From Rattus norvegicus (taxonomy: Eukaryota; Chordata; Mammalia; Rodentia; Muridae), in NCBI RefSeq assembly GCF_036323735.1, contig NC_086021.1:127735976-127799975 (forward strand): a stretch of 64,000 nucleotides of DNA. Reading direction: 5' to 3'. The notes below the pieces were generated by a model. The model was not told where the DNA came from, made no database searches, and saw nothing but the letters and a program-made list of their open reading frames with translations. The position numbers and the translations under genes are program-made. Of the stretch, positions 60,791 to 64,000 are shown piece by piece (within the stretch, counting starts at the first letter, position 1; every line of letters starts with the position of its first letter).

Positions 60791-61645
60791 ACTTCACATA
60801 AAAATAGCATTTATGTGATTATATCTATGTAAACATTAATAAATGTATAGTCATCTATAGTATTCCACTCTGTATATATTACTCTTCACACAAACAAGGT
60901 ATAGAATTCAACCCTAAAGTAGCAATGCCCTTTTGATTTCAGATGTATAATGGTATCTAAAACCTCTAGTTATCTGAAGACATATCAACTAAAAAATTGC
61001 TTTGTTAAATAACCATCACCAGATGAGTAGATAAATAGAATGTGCTATAAACATATGTTAGAATTCAGCCCTAAAAGGGGCATATGTTGCAACATAGGTA
61101 GGTGAGCCTAAAAAATAGAGCCCATACCAAAAAGAACAGTACTCAAATCCCTCTATGAAGAATCCAGAATTGTCAAACTCCTAGGGATGAAAACCAGACT
61201 AGAGGAGAGCATGGTGCAGGAGGGATACATGAAGACTGGATGGTACAGATGCCACTCGGTTCAGTAGGCTCAAAGTCTGCAAGGGACAGTGGTGATGGCG
61301 GACAACATAAATGAACTCAGAGCCACCCAATCTAGCCTTAATGGTTAAGGTAGCAATGTAACTTTTACAAGAATCTGCTGATAACACAGAGCAAAGTGCA
61401 GCTTTCCTTCAGAGTACCGAAATCTCTTCTAGAAGACAGAACTAGCAAATAAACAATGGACACGGGAGAGATTCAGACATTACTTTTCTTCACCTTTTCT
61501 CTTCCCTTCTAACCACTGTCAAGAGTTTTACCTGTGCTTTATATAGTTCACTACAGTTCTGAAATACTTTTGATGATGTTTGGTATCTCCCAGACAAGCC
61601 TTTTTTTTCCTTGAGATTTTCCAAGTATGTCTCTACTTCATCTGC
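26704..61645 (-). CDS. Tmem87a: Tmem87a, Golgi GOLD-domain seven-transmembrane protein (partial: all but the first ~97 residues)
   Basis: TMEM87A belongs to the GOST family: a luminal GOLD-like beta-sandwich followed by seven membrane helices. It sits mainly in the Golgi; roles in retrograde transport, mechanosensing (Elkin1) and a voltage/pH-dependent Golgi cation channel have been proposed and are disputed. Seventeen coding exons are visible, listed separately, totalling 1377 bases: 458 codons and a stop. All are in phase. The human protein has 555 residues, so about 97 residues (signal peptide and start of the GOLD domain) lie beyond base 64000. Visible: rest of the luminal domain (98-225), seven hydrophobic helices between about 226 and 460, and an acidic cytosolic tail ending in SKME. 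Intron 38303-40369 is U12-type AT-AC. No truncation or frameshift. Exon numbers below assume three exons upstream. Confidence 0.97.
27275..27340. repeat. (CA)n microsatellite
   Basis: Uninterrupted CA run in the last Tmem87a intron. Confidence 0.95.
27383..27517 (+). repeat. B1 SINE
   Basis: AGGCAAAGTAGTGCACATCT head, TCCAGGACAGCCAAGGCTAT near the end; internal part deleted. Confidence 0.8.
28100..28315 (+). repeat. B3-like SINE
   Basis: AGCTGGAGAGAAGGTTCAGC head, then GATTCAGTCCCCAGCACCCA; A-rich end. Confidence 0.75.
28507..28662 (-). repeat. B1 SINE
   Basis: (TTTG)n, then GGTTCTCTGTGTAGCCCTGG and CAGAGATCTGTCTGCCTCTG: a reversed B1. Confidence 0.9.
28893..28923 (-). CDS. Tmem87a: Tmem87a exon 19, 31-base microexon
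   Basis: Completes Val and encodes ALPALLDSDE, residues 532-542. At 31 bases it is the smallest exon here. The acceptor is CTGCAG, the donor GAG/GTTAGT. Skipping it would shift the frame of the last 13 codons. Confidence 0.93.
29222..29322 (-). mobile_element. ID SINE with 15-bp target-site duplication
   Basis: Reversed ID (TTCGGAGCTGGGGACCGAAC). GAGCTAAATCTTTCT is repeated at 29207-29221 and 29323-29337. It lies about 200 bases 3' of the exon 18 donor. Confidence 0.96.
29524..29579 (-). CDS. Tmem87a: Tmem87a exon 18
   Basis: Encodes QEDDLKWVEENVPSSVTD plus two bases of Val, residues 514-531. The acceptor is CTCAG, the donor GT/GTAAGT. Confidence 0.95.
30412..30510 (-). repeat. B1 SINE, short
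   Basis: GTTTCTCTGTGTAGCCCTGG and CAGAGATCTGCCTGCCTCTC: a reversed, deleted B1. Confidence 0.8.
30560..31100 (-). mobile_element. Ancient L1 fragment (ORF2 region, reversed)
   Basis: The plus strand carries the antisense landmarks of old L1 ORF2: TGCCTTTGCCCCCTTTTAAT, TTGACTGTTTGCTCTACCAT, then CAGCAGCTTTTTGGTTTGAG. Heavily mutated; no open frame. In the Tmem87a intron between exons 18 and 17. Confidence 0.6.
32165..32335 (+). repeat. B3-like SINE, diverged
   Basis: AGGCTAGCAAGATGGCTGCT head, GGATTCAATCCCTAGAACTC; about 100 bases from exon 17. Confidence 0.65.
32440..32501 (-). CDS. Tmem87a: Tmem87a exon 17
   Basis: Residues 493-513: EGMKMRSTKQEPNGNSKANK and Thr, a polar tail segment. The acceptor is TTGCAG, the donor ACA/GTAAGT. 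Confidence 0.95.
32863..32936 (-). CDS. Tmem87a: Tmem87a exon 16
   Basis: Residues 468-492: RFAFSPLSEEDEEDEQKEPM then LKESF, the acidic cytosolic tail. The acceptor is GTCAG, the donor G/GTGAGC. Confidence 0.95.
33286..33440 (-). repeat. B1 SINE
   Basis: T-rich tail, then GAGACAGAGTTTCTCTGTGT and CTGGCCTTGAACTCAGAGAT. A partial B1/B4-like copy in the plus orientation lies next to it at 33195-33245. Confidence 0.88.
34140..34746 (+). mobile_element. Possible solo LTR, family not recognised
   Basis: Candidate bounds TGTGAAG...CACACA. Near the right end is CCCCAATAAAGCTCACTCGG, a typical retroviral poly-A signal context. The left bound is a guess. In the intron between exons 16 and 15. Confidence 0.35.
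35520..36105 (+). mobile_element. Possible LTR with a 58-bp tandem duplication at its right end
   Basis: A TATA-like CTTTATATACCACC at about 35756 is followed by CTCTTCTCTATACAGACA. The segment containing CACACCACCCTATCTGACTG is duplicated with a period of about 58 bases (about 35987-36100). It ends just before the donor of exon 15. Confidence 0.35.
36121..36224 (-). CDS. Tmem87a: Tmem87a exon 15
   Basis: Residues 434-467: DWRELWVDDAIWRLLFSMIL then FVIMILWRPSANNQ, helix 7 and the first tail residues. The acceptor is CTGCAG, the donor AG/GTACTT, a weak donor. Confidence 0.95.
36520..36600 (-). repeat. B1 fragment
   Basis: GGCTGGCCTCTAACTCAGAT and CTGAGAATAAAGGTGTGCAC: the reversed left half of a B1. 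Confidence 0.7.
36915..36995 (+). repeat. Old ID/B4-like SINE
   Basis: GAGGGCTGGGGTATGGCTTA and GGGCCTGGGTTCAGTCCCTA: an ID-type head with many changes. Confidence 0.6.
37141..37199 (-). CDS. Tmem87a: Tmem87a exon 14
   Basis: Residues 414-433, ASIVFIIWTTMKFRIVTCQS, the rest of helix 6 and a short loop. The acceptor is TGCTAG, the donor TCG/GTAAGT. Confidence 0.95.
37945..38125 (+). repeat. B3-like SINE
   Basis: GGTTTAGCAGTTAAGAGCAC, then CAGTTACAGGGGATCTGATT; ends in AATAAAAAATG. It finishes about 70 bases from exon 13. Confidence 0.7.
38194..38302 (-). CDS. Tmem87a: Tmem87a exon 13, begins after a U12 AC acceptor
   Basis: Residues 378-413: IFISLTQTMKLLKLRRNIVK then LSLYRHFTNTLILAVA, the end of helix 5, a basic cytosolic loop and the start of helix 6. 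The exon starts ATATTC right after AAACAC. The donor is G/GTAAGT. Confidence 0.94.
39140..39345 (+). repeat. B3-like SINE
   Basis: AGGGCCCGAGAGCCGGGTCA head, TGGCGACTCCAAATCAAGGG in the body. Inside the U12 intron. Confidence 0.6.
39535..39680 (-). repeat. B1 SINE
   Basis: GGATTTCTCTGTGTATCCCT and CAGGCTGGCTAGAGATCCAC. Inside the U12 intron. Confidence 0.88.
40370..40438 (-). CDS. Tmem87a: Tmem87a exon 12, ends at a U12 AT donor
   Basis: Twenty-three codons, AQTDLASLAFIPLAFLDTAL then CWW, residues 355-377, helix 5. The acceptor is CTGCAG. The exon ends TGGTGG directly before ATATCCTTCT, the U12-type AT donor, not a GT. Ending at the nearby GT instead would remove conserved Trp-Trp and break the frame. 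Confidence 0.94.
41602..41703 (-). mobile_element. ID SINE with 15-bp target-site duplication
   Basis: Reversed ID. Flanks CAGATTTTGCATTTT (41586-41600) and CAGATTTTGTATTTT (41704-41718) differ at one base. Confidence 0.95.
41983..42076 (-). CDS. Tmem87a: Tmem87a exon 11
   Basis: Residues 323-354: KPRLGVTLHKVVVAGALYLL then FSGMEGVLRVTG, helix 4. The acceptor is TTTTAG. The donor, GGG/GTCAGT, is weaker than its neighbours (C at +3). Confidence 0.95.
42288..42515. repeat. (CA)n then degenerate ACACATTC-type repeat
   Basis: Pure CA run to about 42338, then a decayed array of CACATTCACATAC-like units. It starts about 210 bases upstream of the exon 11 acceptor. Confidence 0.9.
42725..42870 (+). 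repeat. B3-like SINE, diverged
   Basis: GTGAGATGGTTCAGCAGATA head, TTTAATCCCCAGAATCCACA body. Confidence 0.6.
42900..43880. other. Unique intron sequence with possible L2-like remnant
   Basis: Near 43560-43640 the text TGCTTAGATGTCATTAGTGA followed by TTTCCTGGGCCATCCTATTT resembles the 3' part of an L2 LINE. The rest is unassigned. Confidence 0.35.
44010..44205 (+). repeat. B3-like SINE
   Basis: GAATTGCTCAACAGTTCAGA head, TGAGTTTGATTCCCAGTATG; CAGA and CACA tail. Confidence 0.65.
44481..44580 (-). CDS. Tmem87a: Tmem87a exon 10
   Basis: Residues 290-322: VQNALVLAELLSAVKRSLAR then TLVIIVSLGYGIV, the loop and helix 3. The acceptor is TCATAG, the donor AA/GTGAGT. A 292-bp tandem duplication starts about 145 bases upstream in the preceding intron. 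Confidence 0.96.
44725..44825 (-). mobile_element. ID SINE with 17-bp target-site duplication (in duplication copy 1)
   Basis: Reversed ID. TCTCTTGTACAATTTCT occurs at 44708-44724 and 44826-44842. The later 292-bp duplication copied this element. Confidence 0.95.
44726..45017. repeat. 292-bp tandem duplication, copy 1
   Basis: ID element, about 165 bases of unique sequence and the last bases of a B2 tail. Matches 45018-45309 in exact register (offset 292). Confidence 0.93.
45018..45117 (-). mobile_element. ID SINE (in duplication copy 2)
   Basis: Same ID as 44725-44825, present through tandem duplication rather than its own retrotransposition: it has the right-hand flank TCTCTTGTACAATTTCT but not the left-hand one. 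Confidence 0.9.
45018..45309. repeat. 292-bp tandem duplication, copy 2
   Basis: Differs from copy 1 only in the T tract at the left end and in two CpG-type changes within the ID (GCGCTTGC to GTGCTTGC, AAGCGC to AAGTGC). Confidence 0.93.
45296..45478 (-). repeat. B2 SINE
   Basis: AAGATTTATTCATTTATTAT, GTACACTGTAGCTGTCTTCA, then GAGCCATCTCTCCAGCCC: a full-length, well-preserved reversed B2. The right breakpoint of the duplication is inside its tail. Confidence 0.93.
46120..46320 (+). repeat. B3-like SINE
   Basis: TTGGGGCTGGAGAAACGCAT head, diverged body. Confidence 0.6.
46360..46535 (+). repeat. B3-like SINE
   Basis: GGGTCTGCTAAGATGGCTCA head, GAGTTCAATACCCAGGACAC; ends about 30 bases from the exon 9 donor. 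Confidence 0.7.
46562..46745 (-). CDS. Tmem87a: Tmem87a exon 9
   Basis: Residues 229-289. It holds helix 1 (FFMVMCIVYVLFGVLWLAW), a short loop with WRDLLR, and helix 2 (FWIGAVIFLGMFEKAVFYA). The acceptor is TAACAG, the donor G/GTATGT. Confidence 0.96.
47345..47570 (+). repeat. B3-like SINE
   Basis: AAGGGCTGGGGAGATGGCTC head, then TGCAGTTCCAGAGGACCCAA. Confidence 0.75.
47706..47767 (-). CDS. Tmem87a: Tmem87a exon 8
   Basis: Encodes MTVEVKGPYEYLTLEDYPLM and Ile, residues 208-228. The last luminal strand runs into transmembrane helix 1. The acceptor is TTCCAG, the donor ATT/GTAAGT. Confidence 0.95.
48034..48128 (-). mobile_element. ID SINE with 17-bp target-site duplication
   Basis: Reversed ID. 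CTACACTCACATTCTTT is repeated exactly at 48017-48033 and 48129-48145. Confidence 0.96.
48827..48997 (+). repeat. B1 SINE with target-site duplication
   Basis: GCCAGGTGGTGGTGGAGCAC through TCCAGGACAGCCAGCACTGC and an AAAAC tail. TTGATGGTT is repeated at 48818-48826 and 48998-49006. Confidence 0.92.
49145..49265 (+). repeat. B1/B4-like SINE, diverged
   Basis: CACTTGGGAGGCTGAGGCAG and GAGGCTAACCTACATATAGC. Followed at about 49280-49345 by an ID-like head. Confidence 0.65.
49793..50018. mobile_element. hAT-Charlie-type non-autonomous DNA transposon (URR1-like)
   Basis: Terminal inverted repeats are recognisable: GCAGCAGTTCTCGACATGTG at the left and GGTTGAAAACCGTA at the right, diverged from CAGTGGTTCTCAACC. 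The interior has TTACATTACCATTCATAACA and TTTTATGGTTGGGGTCACCA. No transposase. Confidence 0.75.
50178..50375 (+). repeat. B1 SINE with (AAAC)n/(AAAAAC)n tail
   Basis: AGCCAGGTATGGTGGCATAA, then GAGTTCGAGCCAACTTGGTC, with a simple-repeat tail from 50312. Confidence 0.9.
50530..50945 (-). repeat. B3/B4-type SINE followed by B1 fragment
   Basis: 50530-50815 has GTTGGCCAGCAAGCTCCGGG and ACCGAGCCATCACCCAAACC, a reversed B3/B4 type. 50842-50945 has CCAAGGATGGTCTTGAACCC, a reversed B1. Confidence 0.65.
51476..51635 (-). repeat. B1-like SINE, old
   Basis: T run, then AAAGACAGGGTCTTACTACT and TATAATCCTCTTGCCTCAGT. Confidence 0.65.
51697..51805 (+). mobile_element. ID SINE
   Basis: GGGGTTGGGGATTTAGCTCA with a private T-to-C change (CAGCGGTAG), long A-rich tail. 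AAAAAGAAGAA flanks both sides, but the tail makes the duplication hard to bound. Confidence 0.94.
52110..52310 (+). repeat. B3-like SINE
   Basis: CTTGAGGAACTGCTCAGCAG head, CCACTTGTAACTCCAGTACA body, AATAAATATTTAAAAAA tail. Confidence 0.65.
52684..52801 (-). CDS. Tmem87a: Tmem87a exon 7
   Basis: Encodes AMHEPLQTWQDAPYIFIVHV then GISSSKESPKENALSNLFT, residues 169-207. Luminal strands before the first helix. The acceptor is CTCTAG, the donor A/GTAAGT. The intron upstream (52802-59391) is the largest complete Tmem87a intron here. Confidence 0.95.
53187..53246. repeat. (CA)n microsatellite
   Basis: Uninterrupted CA run in the intron between exons 7 and 6. Confidence 0.95.
53247..53957. other. 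Unique intron sequence
   Basis: No repeat or exon recognised. Confidence 0.45.
53958..54478 (-). repeat. B2 SINE interrupted by an LTR
   Basis: 53958-54013 is the tail half (AGTACACTGTAGCTGTCTTC). 54362-54478 is the head half (GAATTGAACTCAGAACCTCT ... CATCTCTCCAGC). Together they make one reversed B2. Confidence 0.88.
54018..54361 (+). mobile_element. MaLR-type solo LTR inserted in a B2
   Basis: Starts TGTGATGGTTTGCACATGCT and ends near CTCTAATTAAGATA. It contains TGGCACTATTAGTAGGTGTG, GTAAGCCAGCCCAAAGTAAA and GGTCATGGTGTCTGTTCACA, landmarks of an abundant rodent LTR. Subfamily uncertain. Flanking duplication imperfect. Confidence 0.65.
54479..55185. other. Unique AT-rich intron sequence
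   Basis: No repeat, exon or RNA gene recognised. Confidence 0.45.
55188..55292 (-). repeat. B1-like fragment
   Basis: TTTTGAGACAAGGTCTCTCA and GGTTCCTAAGTAGCTGGGAC: an old reversed 7SL-type SINE. Confidence 0.6.
55885..55985 (-). repeat. B1-like fragment
   Basis: CAAGTAATCCAGGCTGATCT and TTTCAGCCTCCCAAGTGCTA. Confidence 0.55.
57060..57215 (+). repeat. B3-like SINE, diverged
   Basis: CAGTGAGACGGCTCACCAGT head, TTTTGATTCCCCAGAACCCA body. Confidence 0.65.
57395..57835 (+). mobile_element. Ancient L1 3'-end fragment
   Basis: Follows the order of the old L1M 3' region: CCTTCAAAGGTGAATGATTA, CAGTGAAATACTACTCACTC, then AGTCATTTGACTATGATCAG and later GGATCTATAACACAGTCAAC. No open frame. Confidence 0.65.
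57836..58575. other. Mostly unique intron sequence
   Basis: A short B1-like scrap at about 57830-57885; otherwise nothing recognised. Confidence 0.4.
58577..58670 (+). repeat. B1 fragment
   Basis: CCAGGCCTGCAATCCCAGCA head; the middle is deleted. Confidence 0.65.
58800..58990 (-). repeat. B3-like SINE
   Basis: ATGAGTACCCATAGCAGCCA, AGCTAGAGTTACAGGTGGCT, then GCGGAGTTGACTCTCTGGCC: a reversed B3. Confidence 0.75.
59392..59436 (-). CDS. Tmem87a: Tmem87a exon 6
   Basis: Fifteen codons, AKENATNLTFTGDKI, residues 154-168, with NAT and NLT glycosylation sequons. The acceptor is TAAAG, the donor GTAAGT. Only 89 bases of intron separate it from exon 5, the shortest intron in the window. Confidence 0.95.
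59526..59579 (-). CDS. Tmem87a: Tmem87a exon 5
   Basis: Eighteen codons, SFSGDLMHRLPLLGEKQE, residues 136-153. The acceptor is TATAG, the donor GAG/GTAATT. Luminal domain. Confidence 0.95.
60470..60788 (+). repeat. B3-like SINE remnant ending in (CA)n
   Basis: GGTATGGGCAATGGATCAGA head, CATCTTGGAGCCCCAGCAAC body; the CA run is at 60749-60788. An A-rich tract precedes it (60388-60460). Confidence 0.55.
60985..61225 (+). mobile_element. Ancient L1 3'-end fragment
   Basis: Matches the order of old L1 3' ends: AATAGAATGTGCTATAAACA, TTAGAATTCAGCCCTAAAAG, GGCATATGTTGCAACATAGG, then GTACTCAAATCCCTCTATGA. Ends about 300 bases from exon 4. Confidence 0.6.
61532..61645 (-). CDS. Tmem87a: Tmem87a exon 4
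   Basis: Thirty-eight whole codons, ADEVETYLENLKEKKGLSGR then YQTSSKVFQNCSELYKAQ, about residues 98-135. This is part of the luminal GOLD-like domain; the NCS sequon is a possible N-glycosylation site. The acceptor is TTCTAG, the donor CAG/GTAAAA. First exon visible in the window. Confidence 0.95.
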
Positions 61646-61759
61646 CTAGAAAAACAAAGATACAAAGTTTAGCTCACCTGATGCAATCAGGTGTTTGGAG
61701 AACAACAAAGAGTCAACTTGTAGTAAAAATATAACTTTGCCATTTTAAAAACCAACAGG

Positions 61760-62085
61760 AGAAACCTGGAGACATTGTTCAGTTACTCAAGTGCTCATTG
61801 TCAAAGTACAAACACTTGAAGGTGAGCCTCAAAACCCATGTAAAACAAGCTGGGGGTGTGTGTGTGGGGGGGGTGTCCTTGCTACCCTAGGACATAACAG
61901 GTGGAAACTGGGTGGGTCTAGGACTCACTGGCTGGCCAGCCAGCACAGCCTGCTTGATAAGAGCTAGCCAATGAGAGACCCTGTCTTGAAAACACAAGGT
62001 GGAGGGCATCTGAACAACACTAGAGGCTGTCTTCTGGCCTGCACACATATGCACTTAGACACATATGCACACCTTTAAAATAATC
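61760..62085 (+). repeat. B3-like SINE with TG/G-rich interruption
   Basis: AAACCTGGAGACATTGTTCA head, GATAAGAGCTAGCCAATGAG, GTCTTCTGGCCTGCACACAT end; GGGGGTGTGTGTGTGGGGGG near 61852. Confidence 0.55.
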
Positions 62086-62419
62086 ACAGAATTAGTCTTT
62101 GGCTCACAAAAAAATGGGTAATTCTCTAACAATTCTGGGGACACTAGTAAGCTTTCAGATACAAAGAGTCTTTATCAGATAAAAATACATTTAAGTTACT
62201 TGACCAAATCAACAAAATCTACAACATTTATGCTCATAAGCTTAGGATGTAAAACTGTTGCTGCCAATCATAGCCCATTCTGATAGTTACAGAAGAAAAT
62301 ACCACTTATCAGTTCTGTGGTTTCTCTCCCATATCTAAACCACACTCATCAGAAAGGCTCTAATATATCGTATCTTCAACCATCGTCTCCATACTTAAAA
62401 ACAAGTGTGAGTGCACATG

Positions 62420-62590
62420 TGTAAGTTTATGTATGATTATGTACACATATGCACGCCCTCAGCAGTCTTGGATCCCTGAAGCTGCAGTCACAAGCAGCTT
62501 GGCTCTGAGCAGGGTGGGTGCTGGAAACTGAAGCCAGGTCATCTGTAAGATCCGTACACACCAACTGCTGAGCCATCTCTCCAGTCCCAT
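62420..62590 (-). repeat. B3-like SINE
   Basis: GCTGCAGTCACAAGCAGCTT and GCTGAGCCATCTCTCCAGTC: a reversed B3. Confidence 0.75.
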
Positions 62591-63054
62591 CTCCATAACT
62601 ATTTGTATGTCTTATGAAAACAGGACCTAAATTCTTGACCAGATCACATGAAGTTCCAAATATAAAAACTTTCTAGCATCTGTTTAATTTATGACTAAGA
62701 GAAAATTTTAAACCAAATTCTAGAGTCATCATTTCTCTAAATTCTTCAGTACTTTCACTCCTTCCTATATTATTCCAAACATATCTATGTATATGTATTA
62801 TAACACACAGACACACACAGAGATACAAATATAAACTTGTAATCCTGTGTAAAGCAGGTAGTGCCTGAGAAAGCTACAGGCTTTGGATCCTCTGGAGCTG
62901 GAGTTATAGGCACTTTTGAGCTGTACGACTGGGTGCTCAAAACAAAACTTGTGTCCTCTGCAAGAGCGATATATGCTCTGAACACAGAGCTCATCCCAAC
63001 ATTGTATAATGAAAGCAAAAGTGTCACCAACACCCCTGTAAAACTTCAAGACAG

Positions 63055-63290
63055 AAGCTGGGGATGTAGCATAGTTGGCCAAGTTTGCCTAGCTTGAATG
63101 AAGCCCTGGTTTACATCCCCACTGCATAAAATCAGGCACAGCTCAGCACTTAAGAGTGCTGGCTACTCTTCTGGGGGACGCAGGTTCAATTCCTAATACT
63201 CACACCAATGCCACAGCTATCTGTAACTCCACTCCCAGAGATTCTGACACTCTCTTCTGGCCTGTATACACATGTGGTATACATACACTT
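63055..63290 (+). repeat. ID/B4-like head and B3-like SINE
   Basis: 63058-63125 reads as a degraded ID-type unit (GAAGCTGGGGATGTAGCATA). 63135-63288 is B3-like (AGCACTTAAGAGTGCTGGCT). Confidence 0.6.
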
Positions 63291-63430
63291 AAAAAAAAAA
63301 AATACAGAAGCACAAAATAAAAATAAAATCTCCCAATAAACACCTGGGAACATTATATTATAAAATGTAAGAAGTTCATTAATACAATTTCAGCCCCTGC
63401 ATTTCAATTAACCTTTAAGAAACTCCACAT

Positions 63431-63600
63431 ATCAGTGGTTATGAGCACTGACTGCTCTTTCAGAGGTCCTAAGTTCAATTCCCAGCAACCACATAGTGGC
63501 TCCCAATTGTAATGGGATCTGATGCCCTCTTCTGGTGTGTCTGAATGAAGACAGCTACCGTGTACTCCCACACATGAATAAATAAATCTTTAAAAAAGAA
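63431..63600 (+). mobile_element. 5'-truncated B2 SINE with 14-bp target-site duplication
   Basis: Begins at ATCAGTGGTTATGAGCACTG, lacking the first bases of the head; it runs to GTCTGAATGAAGACAGCTAC and AATAAATAAATCTTTAAAAA. AAGAAACTCCACAT is repeated exactly at 63417-63430 and 63601-63614. Confidence 0.93.
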
Positions 63601-63837
63601 AAGAAACTCCACATAGTAAGTTGCAGTATTAAAAAAAAAATCCCAATTACATGAAAATGTCACATAAACATCATCTAACCATATGTCTTTATGAAGTCAG
63701 ATTTTCTCAACATATACTTCAATCTAAGCAATTTATCACAGGACTGAGGAAAGAATGCAGTACAAGGGCCTGTCCTCTCTCATGCCAGATCTTAATTAAA
63801 GACATCTCAAAGACCACACTGCTACTCTTCTCTGACT

Positions 63838-63955
63838 TTTTTTCCTTTGAGACAAGTTTTTATATAGCTCAGGCTGTCCTTCAACTCACTATGAAGCCAA
63901 GGCTAGTTTTGAATTCCTGACCCTCCTATCTCTAATTCTTAAACCACCCTTGGCT
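63838..63955 (-). repeat. B1 SINE, old
   Basis: TTTTTTCCTTTGAGACAAGT and AGCTCAGGCTGTCCTTCAAC: a reversed B1. Confidence 0.7.
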
Positions 63956-64000
63956 TATCCATTAACTTTTAAAAATTATATTCATTAAAAATGTTACTTA

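Noticed and set aside
61646..64000. Further Tmem87a exons (residues 1-97)
   Set aside because: I looked for the expected upstream exons (the segment with SLNITWYLKS and the one with IPIPSGKNYF) on the minus strand and saw none, so they lie beyond the window.

Overview
The window is nuclear DNA from a rodent, almost certainly rat (Rattus). The evidence is ten copies of the rat-amplified ID (BC1-derived) SINE, many with intact target-site duplications, together with B1, B2 and B3 SINEs, long CA tracts and interrupted genes with consensus splice sites. There is no prokaryotic-style operon, no CRISPR array and no complete provirus.

Two protein-coding genes lie head to tail, both on the minus strand, and both run off the window. 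The left one is Vps39 (Vam6/VPS39, HOPS tethering subunit). Twelve coding exons run from the start codon at 22519 down to 1027 and encode residues 1 to about 374: the whole N-terminal CNH/beta-propeller region. The rest of the protein lies beyond base 1. A CpG-rich promoter sits at about 22.27-22.72 kb. The right one is Tmem87a, a Golgi GOLD-domain seven-transmembrane (GOST family) protein. Seventeen coding exons run from 61645 down to the stop codon at 26704, followed by a 3' UTR to roughly 25.5 kb. They encode 458 residues. The known human protein is 555 residues, so about 97 N-terminal residues (probably three exons) lie beyond base 64000. Every exon was checked for reading phase across its junctions, and all close without a frameshift. 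About 3 kb separates the Tmem87a 3' end from the Vps39 promoter.

The gene order Vps39-Tmem87a matches the known human 15q15 / mouse chromosome 2 neighbourhood. The two products work on different parts of the endomembrane system (late endosome/lysosome tethering versus Golgi), and the sequence gives no reason to think they form one pathway.

The rest is intron and intergenic DNA rich in repeats: ID, B1, B2 and B3 SINEs, MaLR-type LTR remnants, a hAT-Charlie-type DNA transposon, three old L1 fragments, CA/TA/TTTA simple repeats and a ten-copy 34-bp minisatellite. The most notable items are a U12-type AT-AC intron in Tmem87a, a 292-bp perfect-register tandem duplication that includes an ID element, the minisatellite whose unit carries a palindrome, and a long inverted repeat in a Vps39 intron. 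I found no undescribed multi-gene system.
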